Positions 43,985-53,363 of a stretch of 56,290 nt of DNA are shown here, piece after piece. The notes beneath the pieces are model-generated. The model was not told the origin of the DNA and did not search any database. It worked only from the letters and a program-made list of their open reading frames with translations. The translations under genes were made by a program, and so were the position numbers. Source of the stretch: Proteromonas lacertae (lineage: Eukaryota; Sar; Bigyra; Opalinata; Proteromonadidae); NCBI GenBank assembly GCA_002245135.1, contig NGBS01000298.1, forward strand, positions 1 to 56,290, given 5' to 3'. Positions within the stretch are counted from its first letter, which is position 1; every line of letters starts with the position of its first letter.

Positions 43985-46060
43985 ATGAAACTAGAATTAG
44001 ATAAAGTTTATGCTAGTCTTAGTAAAAATCATAAAATAGACGTAATAACTCTATTATCTTTTGGAAATATAGCTGGTTATAGTATTCCACATTTTTGTTA
44101 TCATAGAAAATTAATGTTAGCTGGAAGTTGTAGAGCATGCTTATGTTTAGTAGAAAAAGAAAGAAAAGCTTCTCCTGCTTGTGCAACTCATGCTAGAAAT
44201 AATATGCATTTATTACTTGGTGAAAAATATACAGCAATGCAAGAATTAAGAGAAAATGTTCTAGAATTAATTTTATGTAATCATCCATTAGATTGTCCCG
44301 TTTGTGATCAAGGTGGTGAATGTGAATTACAAGATATTTCACATATGTTTGGTAATGCAACTAGTGGTTACTTTTATAGAAAACATTGTTTTGAGAATAA
44401 AAATTGTGGACCTATTATTAAAACTGCTATGAATCGTTGTATTCATTGTACACGTTGTGTACGTTTTGCTAAAGATATTGCTGGATTTGAACTATGGGGT
44501 TTAACTGGAAGAGGTAGTTCTATGGAAATTGGGAATTATATTAATAGTTTTTTTTATTCCGAAGTTTCTGGAAATGTAACAGATCTTTGTCCAGTTGGAG
44601 CTTTAACATTAAAACCTTATTCTTTTAAAAGTAGACCTTGGGATTTAGTACATGATTTTTTTATTGACTTATCTGATGGATTAGGTTCAAATATTTCTAT
44701 AAATAGTAGAGGTTCTTTTGTTTATAGAATTATACCAAGAATAAATGATGAAGTAAATGAAGATTGGATTTCAGATAAAGCTCGTTTTTATTTTGACGGA
44801 TTATTACATAATAGAATAACATCTCCAATGAATTCTCTAAAAGCTATTAATTGGGATTTTGCCTTCTTTTTATTAAAAAAAAATTTATTTAATTCTAATT
44901 TTGATGGAAATGAATTTCGTGTATTTATGAATAATAATATAGAATGTGAATCAATGATTATTATCAAAAAATTTTTTAATAAATTAGGTATTTCTACTTT
45001 TGATAATCCTATAAAAGTTAATAATGGTTTTGGAAATAACTATAGATTTAATAAATTTACAGATATTGATGATAAACTACATGTATGTTTAACTGTTGGT
45101 TGTAATTTAAAAGATGAAGCTTCTGTTTTAAATTTAAGATATCGTAAAAAATATATAAATGGTCATTCATATTTTTATAATATTGGTACTTTTTGTAATT
45201 TAAATTATGCTGTTTATAATTTAAGTTCTAATATGAAAGCTTTTACTAATTTTGTTGAAGGTAAAAATTCTTTAACTACTGTTTTTGTTAGAAAAAATAA
45301 TATATTTAATCATGTTATTTTTAATTCTTCTTTTTTTATGGATAGAGGTTATTATAATTGTTTTGATTTTTTTAGAACATTTTTAAAACAAATTAAATCA
45401 GAAAGTGTTGTAAATATTTTATATAATAAACCAAATACTATTGGTAATCTTGATATTAATTTTTATCATAGATTACCTATAAATCCTAAAAAAATTAAAA
45501 ATTTATTTTTAATTAATACTGACAATTCACATACTTTATCAGTAGATCATTTTAATAGCGATTATTTAAAAAATAAATTTATTGTTTTTATTGGATCTAT
45601 TGCTACTGATTTAGTAAAATATGCTAATATTATTTTACCTGATATGTATTTATTCCAAAGAGCTGGTACTTTTGTTAATATTGAAGGAAGACCTCAATTT
45701 GTTTTACCTATTTCTAAAGTATTTGGAAAAAGTAGACACGATTTTGATATCTTCTTATCTTTAGGTATTAGTTTAAATTTAAAATTAAATTTAGATGGAA
45801 GAGATCTTCCTAAATTAATAGAAAGATATTTACCTCATTGTCAAATTAGAAATAAAGTTCAAACTCATGCTTTTAGTTCTATGGTACCAAGTGTTCATCC
45901 TTTTGGAGTACTTCATAATGTTCATTTTGTTCCAAAAATTTATTCTTTTTATCAAAGTGATGATGTTTCAGCTAATTCTTTAATTATGAGTGATATTTGT
46001 CATGTTTACAATAAATCAATTAAAAATAGAGGAATAAAAAACTTTTATTATTTTTATTAA
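43985..46060 (+). CDS. nad11: nad11, IR copy 3
   Basis: Identical in protein to the copy at 24348-26423, which carries the description. Here it follows nad5 by 26 nt rather than nad4. Confidence 0.98.
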   Translation: MKLELDKVYASLSKNHKIDVITLLSFGNIAGYSIPHFCYHRKLMLAGSCRACLCLVEKERKASPACATHARNNMHLLLGEKYTAMQELRENVLELILCNHPLDCPVCDQGGECELQDISHMFGNATSGYFYRKHCFENKNCGPIIKTAMNRCIHCTRCVRFAKDIAGFELWGLTGRGSSMEIGNYINSFFYSEVSGNVTDLCPVGALTLKPYSFKSRPWDLVHDFFIDLSDGLGSNISINSRGSFVYRIIPRINDEVNEDWISDKARFYFDGLLHNRITSPMNSLKAINWDFAFFLLKKNLFNSNFDGNEFRVFMNNNIECESMIIIKKFFNKLGISTFDNPIKVNNGFGNNYRFNKFTDIDDKLHVCLTVGCNLKDEASVLNLRYRKKYINGHSYFYNIGTFCNLNYAVYNLSSNMKAFTNFVEGKNSLTTVFVRKNNIFNHVIFNSSFFMDRGYYNCFDFFRTFLKQIKSESVVNILYNKPNTIGNLDINFYHRLPINPKKIKNLFLINTDNSHTLSVDHFNSDYLKNKFIVFIGSIATDLVKYANIILPDMYLFQRAGTFVNIEGRPQFVLPISKVFGKSRHDFDIFLSLGISLNLKLNLDGRDLPKLIERYLPHCQIRNKVQTHAFSSMVPSVHPFGVLHNVHFVPKIYSFYQSDDVSANSLIMSDICHVYNKSIKNRGIKNFYYFY

Positions 46061-46063
46061 AAA

Positions 46064-47074
46064 ATGTTAAGCTTTTTTTCAAGTAATTTTATAAATTTAC
46101 TTTTATATATTATTTATATTGTTGTTAAATTTCTTTTAATAATTATATTTACTCTTGTTGGAGTTGCTTATTTAACTCTTGCTGAACGTAAAGTATTAGG
46201 TGGTATTCAAAGAAGAAAAGGACCTAAAGTTGTTGGTGCTTTTGGATTAATTCAACCTTTAGCTGATGGTGCTAAACTTTTATTAAAAGAAACCATTTTA
46301 CCAAGTAATGCTAATATTTTCGTTTTTATTCTTGCACCTATTCTTACTTTTACTTTAAGTTTATTTGTATGGGCTGTTATTCCTTTTGCTAAAGGTGTTG
46401 TTTTTGTTGATTTAAATATTGGTGTTTTATTTATTTATGCTGTTTCTTCTTTATCTGTTTATGGTATTATTTTATCAGGTTGGGCAAGTAATAGTAGATA
46501 TGCATTTTTAGGTGGATTACGTTCAACTGCTCAAATGATTTCATATGAAGTTTCTATTGGTTTAATTTTAATTTCTATTGTTTTATGTGCTTCTTCTTTA
46601 AATTTAACAAATATTGTTTTAGCACAAGAATTTATTTGGTTTTGTTTTCCTTTATTTCCTCTTTGTTTTATATTTGCTATTTGTATGTTAGCTGAAACAA
46701 GTCGTCATCCTTTTGATTTACCTGAAGCTGAAGGTGAATTAGTTGCTGGATATAATGTTGAATACTCAGCTATGGGATATGCTTTATTCTTTTTAGGTGA
46801 ATACGGAAATATGATTTTTATGAGTGGATTCTTTTCTATTTTATTTTTAGGAGGTTGGTTTTTTATTTCTTGTATTCAAGGTTATTTACTATTTGCTATT
46901 AAAATTGTAATACTTATTGTTTTTTTTATACTTGTTCGTGGTGCTTATCCACGTTATCGTTATGATCAATTAATGAGAATTGGTTGGAAAAGTTTTTTAC
47001 CTTTAGCTCTTGCTGTACTTGTAACTGTTAGCATTCTAATTGGTTTAATTAATCATTGTATATTTATTATATAA
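46064..47074 (+). CDS. nad1: nad1, IR copy 3
   Basis: Identical in protein to 23334-24344. Confidence 0.98.
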   Translation: MLSFFSSNFINLLLYIIYIVVKFLLIIIFTLVGVAYLTLAERKVLGGIQRRKGPKVVGAFGLIQPLADGAKLLLKETILPSNANIFVFILAPILTFTLSLFVWAVIPFAKGVVFVDLNIGVLFIYAVSSLSVYGIILSGWASNSRYAFLGGLRSTAQMISYEVSIGLILISIVLCASSLNLTNIVLAQEFIWFCFPLFPLCFIFAICMLAETSRHPFDLPEAEGELVAGYNVEYSAMGYALFFLGEYGNMIFMSGFFSILFLGGWFFISCIQGYLLFAIKIVILIVFFILVRGAYPRYRYDQLMRIGWKSFLPLALAVLVTVSILIGLINHCIFII

Positions 47075-47090
47075 TTATTATTAATAAATT

Positions 47091-47471
47091 ATGATACAAA
47101 TGAATACTATTTTAAAAGTAGCTGATAATTCTGGTGCTAAAACAGTATTTTGTTTTAAATTTCCTAATAAATTAAAACATAATGCAACTTTTTTTAATGA
47201 AAAAGCAAAAGTTTCTATTAGATCTTTACGTAAAAGAGGTTCTTTAAAAATAAAAAAAGGTGATATTTATACTGCTCTTGTTTTACGACAAAAAATTAAT
47301 TTAAGAAGATTTAATGGATCTTTTATTAAATTTTCAAATAATTCTGTTATTCTTTTTGATCCTAAAAAGGATAATACACCTTTGGGTACTCGTATTTTTG
47401 GTATAGTTAATAAAGAATTACGCTTAAAAAAATATTTGAAAATTATTTCATTAGCTTCTTGTCTTATTTAA
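47091..47471 (+). CDS. rpl14: rpl14, IR copy 3
   Basis: Identical in protein to 22937-23317. Confidence 0.97.
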   Translation: MIQMNTILKVADNSGAKTVFCFKFPNKLKHNATFFNEKAKVSIRSLRKRGSLKIKKGDIYTALVLRQKINLRRFNGSFIKFSNNSVILFDPKKDNTPLGTRIFGIVNKELRLKKYLKIISLASCLI

Positions 47472-47475
47472 TAAA

Positions 47476-48018
47476 ATGTTTTCCAGAAATATTTATAATT
47501 ATTATTATTATAATATTGTTCAATTTGATTTATATTTAAAATGTTTTTGTAAAAATTATATGGAGATTGTTAAATTAAAACAAATTATATTATATTTTAA
47601 TTTTAAAAATACAAATGATTCAATTTCTGAAAAAAAAAAAAAACTTATGTGTATTTTTACTTCTTTTTTAATTACAAATCAATTTGGTAAATTTATTTCA
47701 ACTCAAGATATACAAAAAAATAAAAATAAAACTTATAATTTAGTTAGTTATAAAATATCTTTACGTAAAAATACTATGTTTTTATTTATTTCTTATTTGT
47801 TTACATTTTTATCTCCAAATACTTTAAATTTTAAATATTTAAAAAATAATAAAAATACTTTTACTTATAATCTAAATAATTTATTTTTATTTCCTGAAAT
47901 TTATTTAAATATTTATAATTTTGTTTTAATTCGCAATGAAACTCTAAATATTACTTTTGTTACTAATTCAACAAATAGTTCTTTTTTAAATTTATTAATT
48001 AGTTCTTTTAATATTTAA
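47476..48018 (+). CDS. rpl5: rpl5, IR copy 3
   Basis: Identical in protein to 22390-22932. Confidence 0.87.
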   Translation: MFSRNIYNYYYYNIVQFDLYLKCFCKNYMEIVKLKQIILYFNFKNTNDSISEKKKKLMCIFTSFLITNQFGKFISTQDIQKNKNKTYNLVSYKISLRKNTMFLFISYLFTFLSPNTLNFKYLKNNKNTFTYNLNNLFLFPEIYLNIYNFVLIRNETLNITFVTNSTNSSFLNLLISSFNI

Positions 48019-48019
48019 T

Positions 48020-48670
48020 ATGACTTCTTTTTTAAATAATTGTAATTTTGAAAAAAGTGTTTTTAATGAAATTTTATATGAAAAAATTACTTTTTTAAAA
48101 TGTAATTTTAAAAAAAAATATATTCTTATTCTTTTTTTAAATTATTTAAATAAAACTGGTAATAAAGTTTTAGCAGAATCTATTATATATCGTCTTCTGT
48201 TTTTATTAAAAAAAACTTCTTTAACTAAAAATTCTATTTTATTTTCTCAACAAGAATCTAGCTTATGTATATTAAATCAAGCTTTTATTAATGTTATGCC
48301 ATCTTTTAAATTAATTTTAAAAAATAAAAAAGAATATACTGTAGTTTCTTTTCAAGATTTAATTAAAGATCATTCTATATTATTAAATAAACAACAATTT
48401 ACAGATAGTAAAAATTCTAATAATAAGAATTCTTTTGATTTACTTAATATTATTACAGTTATACCTGTTCCTCTTAATTTAAATACTAGATGTTTAAAAG
48501 GTTGTACATTTTTATTTAAAAGTGCAGTTTTACATAAAAATAGTTTTGATTTTGCTTCAAAATTATATGAAGAATTATTATTAGCTTATTATTCTTGTGG
48601 ACGTAGTGTTTATTTAAAAAATGAAATTGATAAAATTGCTTGTATTCATAGATCTAATATTAAATTTTAA
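48020..48670 (+). CDS. rps7: rps7, IR copy 3
   Basis: Identical in protein to 21738-22388. Confidence 0.88.
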   Translation: MTSFLNNCNFEKSVFNEILYEKITFLKCNFKKKYILILFLNYLNKTGNKVLAESIIYRLLFLLKKTSLTKNSILFSQQESSLCILNQAFINVMPSFKLILKNKKEYTVVSFQDLIKDHSILLNKQQFTDSKNSNNKNSFDLLNIITVIPVPLNLNTRCLKGCTFLFKSAVLHKNSFDFASKLYEELLLAYYSCGRSVYLKNEIDKIACIHRSNIKF

Positions 48671-48695
48671 AGAAGTTTAACCATATTTTATTGGT

Positions 48696-48766
48696 AGGAG
48701 AATAGTTTAATGGTAGAATGAGAACCTCCAAAGTTATTGATAAGAGTTCGAATCTCTTTTCTCCTG
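48696..48766 (+). tRNA. trnW: tRNA-Trp(CCA), IR copy 3
   Basis: Identical to 21642-21712. Confidence 0.87.
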
Positions 48767-48814
48767 TTTTATTTTTTTATAAAATATATATAAATTATAT
48801 TTTATAAAATTAAT

Positions 48815-48886
48815 GTCTTTTTCGTCTAGTGGTTAGGACATGATCTTTTCAAGGTCAGTAGGCAAGTTCAAATCTTGCAAGAGATA
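48815..48886 (+). tRNA. trnE: tRNA-Glu(UUC), IR copy 3
   Basis: Identical to 21522-21593. Confidence 0.9.
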
Positions 48887-48894
48887 TTATAATT

Positions 48895-49293
48895 ATGCCC
48901 ACATTTTCTCAATTAATTAAAAATCCTCGAATTCCAAAACTTCATAAAATTAAAGCACCTTTATTAATTAATCAACCACAAAAAAGAGCAATTTGCTTTA
49001 GAATTTTTATTAAAAATCCTAAAAAACCTAATTCAGCTAAACGTAAAGTTGCTAATGTAGGTTTTATTAAAAAATTATCTATTTTTAGTTTTAAAAAAAT
49101 AAATGTTTTAACTTATATACCTGGGATAGGAAATAATTTACAAGCAAATTCAAATGTTTTATTTAGAGGGGGACGCGTAAAAGATTTACCTGGTGTTCGT
49201 TATCATTTAATCAGAGGTGTTCTTGATTTTAATGGCGTTAAAGATAGAAAAAATGCACGTTCTAAATATGGAACTAAAAAATTTAATGTTTAA
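48895..49293 (+). CDS. rps12: rps12, IR copy 3
   Basis: Intact and identical in protein to 21115-21513, confirming that the disrupted copy at the left edge is the outlier. Confidence 0.98.
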   Translation: MPTFSQLIKNPRIPKLHKIKAPLLINQPQKRAICFRIFIKNPKKPNSAKRKVANVGFIKKLSIFSFKKINVLTYIPGIGNNLQANSNVLFRGGRVKDLPGVRYHLIRGVLDFNGVKDRKNARSKYGTKKFNV

Positions 49294-49307
49294 AATTTAA
49301 ACATATA

Positions 49308-49381
49308 TCTCTAATAGCTCAATTGGTTAGAGCTTTCGACTGTTAATCGGGTGGTTATTGGTTCAAATCCAATTTAGGGAG
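49308..49381 (+). tRNA. trnN: tRNA-Asn(GUU), IR copy 3
   Basis: Identical to 21027-21100. Confidence 0.92.
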
Positions 49382-49384
49382 TTT

Positions 49385-49457
49385 GGAAGAGTTGCTTAGT
49401 GGTTAGAGCATTACATTGTCATTGTAAATGTCGCGGGTTCAAATCCCGTCTTTTCCG
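49385..49457 (+). tRNA. trnD: tRNA-Asp(GUC), IR copy 3
   Basis: Identical to 20951-21023. Confidence 0.93.
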
Positions 49458-49465
49458 TTTTAATT

Positions 49466-49831
49466 ATGAATTTTGTTTATTATAATTTTTTTGCATTATT
49501 TATTTATCTTGTAGCAAGTCTTATTCTTTCTATAATTATTTTTGGAGCTTCTTATGTTTTAGCTACCCAACAACCTGAAATTAATAAAGTAGCTGCTTAT
49601 GAATGTGGTTTTGATCCATTTGGAGATTCTCGTGAAAGTTTTAATATTCAATATTATTTAGTTGCTATTTTATTTATTATTTTTGATTTAGAAATTTCAT
49701 TTTTATTTCCATGGGCTATATCTTTTGATGTTTTAACAGATTTTGGTTTATTTATTGTAATTATTTATTTAATTATTATTACAATTGGTTTCTTTTATGA
49801 ATGGCGTAAAGGAGCTTTAGAATGGGAATAA
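49466..49831 (+). CDS. nad3: nad3, IR copy 3
   Basis: Identical in protein to 20577-20942. Confidence 0.98.
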   Translation: MNFVYYNFFALFIYLVASLILSIIIFGASYVLATQQPEINKVAAYECGFDPFGDSRESFNIQYYLVAILFIIFDLEISFLFPWAISFDVLTDFGLFIVIIYLIIITIGFFYEWRKGALEWE

Positions 49832-49865
49832 TTGTTTAATTATTTATAATTTATATAAATTGTAT

Positions 49866-49938
49866 AACGAGATAGTTTAGTGGTTAGAACGATGGAATCA
49901 TAAATCATATATCGTGGGTTCAAATCCCTCTCTCGTTA
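49866..49938 (+). tRNA. tRNA with CAU anticodon (a), IR copy 3
   Basis: Identical to 20470-20542. Confidence 0.8.
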
Positions 49939-49948
49939 TTTATTTTTA

Positions 49949-50021
49949 CAGAGCGTAGTGTAGTTGGTAACATATTTGCTTTGGGTGTAAAAGTTCGTAG
50001 GTTCGAATCCTACCGTTCTGA
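49949..50021 (+). tRNA. trnP: tRNA-Pro(UGG), IR copy 3
   Basis: Identical to 20387-20459. Confidence 0.92.
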
Positions 50022-50035
50022 GGTAAATTTTTTAT

Positions 50036-50629
50036 ATGTCTAATATTTTTTTTAATCTTTTTGCTAGTTTATTATTAATTTCTTTAATAATGGTTGTATC
50101 CGTTAATAATGCAATTTATTCTGTGTTATTTTTAATTTTTTCTTTTTTTAATGTTATGTGTTTATTATTATTATTAGGTGTTGATTTTATTTCATTAATA
50201 TTTTTAATTATTTATTTAGGAGCTATTACTGTTTTATTTTTATTCGTAATTATGATGATTCAATTAAAAACAGAAGATTTTGGAAATTTTAAATTTATTC
50301 CTGTTTTCTGTTTTGTTGTTCTTTTTATCTTTTTTATTGATATTTTTAAAAATAATGATGTTTTTATGGTATTTTTAAATGAAAATTCTAATTTAAATTA
50401 TATGAATTGGTTTTTAAAAATTATTAATATTGATAATATAAGAATGATTGGACAAATTGCTTATACTTATTTTGCTGTATATTTTATTATATCTGGTATT
50501 ATTTTATTAATTGCGATGATTGGTGCTATTTTATTAAGTTTAAAAAAAAATCAATATGTTCGTAAATGGCAAAATACTTCTCAACAACTTTCTCGTTGTG
50601 TTGAAAATGCTATTTTTTTTGTATATTAA
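50036..50629 (+). CDS. nad6: nad6, IR copy 3
   Basis: Intact 197 codons, identical in protein to 19779-20372. Confidence 0.96.
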   Translation: MSNIFFNLFASLLLISLIMVVSVNNAIYSVLFLIFSFFNVMCLLLLLGVDFISLIFLIIYLGAITVLFLFVIMMIQLKTEDFGNFKFIPVFCFVVLFIFFIDIFKNNDVFMVFLNENSNLNYMNWFLKIINIDNIRMIGQIAYTYFAVYFIISGIILLIAMIGAILLSLKKNQYVRKWQNTSQQLSRCVENAIFFVY

Positions 50630-50668
50630 TTATTAATTATATTTTTTTATAAATATTTATTTATATTT

Positions 50669-50749
50669 GTCTGTCTGGTGGAATTGGTTAGACACGGAAG
50701 ACTTAAAATCTTCTCCTTTGGGGTGCAGGTTCAAATCCTGTGATAGATA
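50669..50749 (+). tRNA. trnL: tRNA-Leu(UAA), IR copy 3
   Basis: Identical to 19659-19739. Confidence 0.92.
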
Positions 50750-50756
50750 TTGCGTG

Positions 50757-50829
50757 GAGCTTGTAGCTTAATGGTTAAAGCATGCCGCTCATAACGGTGT
50801 CATTGTAGGTTCAAGTCCTGCCTGGCTTA
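50757..50829 (+). tRNA. tRNA with CAU anticodon (b), IR copy 3
   Basis: Identical to 19579-19651. Confidence 0.82.
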
Positions 50830-50851
50830 TTTTTTTTTATATAAATACAAT

Positions 50852-50936
50852 GGAAGGGTTGCTTAATTGGTTATAGCAGCAGTTTGCTAAACTGCCGACA
50901 TTTTTTGTCTTATGGGTTCAAGTCCCATTCTTTCCG
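50852..50936 (+). tRNA. trnS: tRNA-Ser(GCU), IR copy 3
   Basis: Identical to 19472-19556. Confidence 0.93.
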
Positions 50937-50942
50937 TTATTT

Positions 50943-51014
50943 GCGAATATATATCAATGGTTAGATAAGTTGTCTTCCAAACAGCGTATATGGGTTCGAT
51001 TCTCATTATTCGCA
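50943..51014 (+). tRNA. trnG: tRNA-Gly(UCC), IR copy 3
   Basis: Identical to 19394-19465. Confidence 0.9.
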
Positions 51015-51016
51015 TT

Positions 51017-51090
51017 ACCAGAATGATGTAATTGGTAAACATACTGTATTTAGGTTGCAGTTTCTGGGGGTTCAAGTCCTCTTTCTGGTA
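51017..51090 (+). tRNA. trnL: tRNA-Leu(UAG), IR copy 3
   Basis: Identical to 19318-19391, with the same 5-nt variable region. Confidence 0.83.
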
Positions 51091-51101
51091 GTTTTTATGT
51101 T

Positions 51102-51236
51102 ATGAAATTTAAAAAATTAAAAAATTATAATACTTTTTTAATTCAAAAAGATTATTCTATTTCTATTATACCTCGTGTTTTTTATTTTAATAATTTTATA
51201 ATTGTTAAAGATATTATTTTAAAGAAAATAAAATAA
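51102..51236 (+). CDS. orf44, IR copy 3
   Basis: Identical frame to 19172-19306. Confidence 0.42.
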   Translation: MKFKKLKNYNTFLIQKDYSISIIPRVFYFNNFIIVKDIILKKIK

Positions 51237-51243
51237 TAATTAA

Positions 51244-51317
51244 GGTGAATATAACTCAGTTGGTAGAGTGACAATTTGTGGTATTGTAGGTCGCAGGTTC
51301 AAATCCTGTTATTTACC
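51244..51317 (+). tRNA. trnH: tRNA-His(GUG), IR copy 3
   Basis: Identical to 19091-19164; the first base is G-1. Confidence 0.93.
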
Positions 51318-51322
51318 CTTTT

Positions 51323-51393
51323 GGTTAGATAACATAATGGTTATGTAGCGGATTGCAAATCCGTGTATGATGGTTCGATTCCGTCTCTAACCT
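51323..51393 (+). tRNA. trnC: tRNA-Cys(GCA), IR copy 3
   Basis: Identical to 19015-19085. Confidence 0.92.
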
Positions 51394-51400
51394 TTAATTC

Positions 51401-51472
51401 GGGGATATAGCTCAATGGTAGAGTGTGTAGTTTGCAACTATAATGTTATCGGTTCGAGTCCGTTTATCTCCA
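51401..51472 (+). tRNA. trnA: tRNA-Ala(UGC), IR copy 3
   Basis: Identical to 18936-19007, with the full GGGG acceptor start. Confidence 0.92.
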
Positions 51473-51483
51473 TTTTTTTTTAA

Positions 51484-51557
51484 GTATTCTTAGCTCAATT
51501 GGATAGAGCAATTGTTTTCTAAACTATAGATTAGCGGTTCGAGTCCGTTAGAGTACG
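51484..51557 (+). tRNA. trnR: tRNA-Arg(UCU), IR copy 3
   Basis: Identical to 18851-18924. Confidence 0.88.
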
Positions 51558-51637
51558 ATTTTTTTGATTATTTTAAAAAAAAATATTAAAATTTAACAAA
51601 AAAAATTATTATATGTAAGGAGTTTGTTTTTTTATTT

Positions 51638-53164
51638 GAGAGTTTGATCCTGGCTCTGAATGAACGCTAGTAGAATGCTTAACACATGCAAGTTTTACGC
51701 CATGTTATTAATAAATTATGGTGTAGCAAACGGGTGAGTAATGAATAATAATTGACCATTAAGTATGGTTTAATGTTTATAGTAGTTTTTTTAGTGTATT
51801 CTACTATTATTTATAAATACCATATAACTATATATCTATTTTAGATATATTAGTACAAAGATAATATCGCTTAATGACAATTATGTTTTAAGATTAGGTT
51901 GTTGGTGAGGTCAGAGCTTACCAAGCCGATGATCTTTAGTTGGATTGAGAGATCGACCAGCCACATTGGGACTGAGACAAGGCCCAAGCTTTTTTAAAGC
52001 CAGCAGTGAGGAATATTGGACAATGAACGAAAGTTTGATCCAGCAATTCTACATGAGTGATGAAGGCTAAATTTAGTCGTAAAACTCTATAGTATAGGAG
52101 GATGATGACGTTACTATACTAAAAGTCCCAGCAAATTTCGTGCCAGCAGCTGCGGTTATACGAGAGGGGCAAGCGTTATTCGTCTTTACTGGGCGTAAAA
52201 AGTTTTTCAGGTGATTTTTTAAGTTGAATATTTAAATCTAAAGCTCAACTTTAGTCAATTATCAATACTAAAAAATTTGAGTATAACAGAAGATAACAGA
52301 ATTTCTAGTTCAGGTTTAAAATCCGATTCAGATTAGAAAGAATAACTATAGGCGAAGGCAGTTATCTAGGTTAATACTGACACTCAAAAACGAAGGCATG
52401 GGTAGCGAAAAGGATTTGGTACCCTTATAGTCCATGCAGTAAACTATGAATGTTAAATATTGGATTTATTTCAATATTAAAGCTTACGCGTTAAACATTC
52501 TGCCTGGTTAGTACGACCGCAAGGTTGAAAATCAAAGGAATTGGCGGGGACTAGTTTTAGCGGTGGAGCATGTGGTTTAATCTGATAGTCCGCGTAAAAC
52601 CTTACCAGTTTTGACAAGAATTAGGTGTTGCATGGTCGTCGTCAGCCCGTGTCGTGAGATTTTTAGTTAACTCTTTTAACGGGCGAAACCCTTTTAGCTT
52701 ATTATTTTATATATTTATTAAATTTATTGTTTAATAGGTATTATTTTTTAATTATTGTAAGCTAGACTACTTATATAAATAAGGGGAAGTAAAGGATGAC
52801 GTCAGATCGTTATGACCCGTATAAACTGGGCTACACATGTGCTACAATGATAATTACAATGGGATGCAATGATGTAAATCGGAGCAAATCCTTAAAAATT
52901 ATTTTAGTACGGATTATAGATTGCAATTTATCTATATGAAGGTGGAATCGCTAGTAATCGCGAATCAGCACGTCGCGGTGAATTTTTATCTAGTCTTGTA
53001 CACACTGCCCGTCATATTCGGGAGAATGTAAGGTTTGAAGTATATTAAGTTATTATTTTGTTTATTTTATAAATAAATGTTATAATGGTTTAATATACAA
53101 TTTCCGAATGTTCAACACGAATAAAGTCGTAACAAGGTAGCCGTACGGGAACGTGCGGCTGGAA
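51638..53164 (+). rRNA. rns: Small-subunit rRNA, IR copy 3
   Basis: Copy of 17243-18770 with one G fewer near 53020 (CGGGAGA where the others have CGGGGAGA). Confidence 0.96.
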
Positions 53165-53202
53165 TTTATTTATAAAATTTTATATACATATATTAATTTT
53201 TG

Positions 53203-53276
53203 GAGTAATTAGCTCAGTTGGTTAGAGTGCCTCTCTTACAAAGAGGATGTCAGCGGTTCAATTCCGTTATTACTCA
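53203..53276 (+). tRNA. trnV: tRNA-Val(UAC), IR copy 3
   Basis: Identical to 17131-17204. Confidence 0.93.
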
Positions 53277-53281
53277 TTATT

Positions 53282-53352
53282 AGCAGAGAAAAGCGCGGTG
53301 GCTACCTAGACTCATGTTCTAGGGTTTTTAGGTTCAACTCCTAACTTTGCTA
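53282..53352 (+). tRNA. trnM: tRNA-Met(CAU) (c), probable initiator, IR copy 3
   Basis: Identical to 17055-17125. Confidence 0.82.
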
Positions 53353-53363
53353 AAAGTATTTAA

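Noticed and set aside
48696-48766. Calling the CCTCCAAA-loop tRNA as Gly(UCC)
   Set aside because: Stem pairing puts U33 before CCA, giving Trp. A separate well-folded Gly(UCC) gene exists at 50943-51014.
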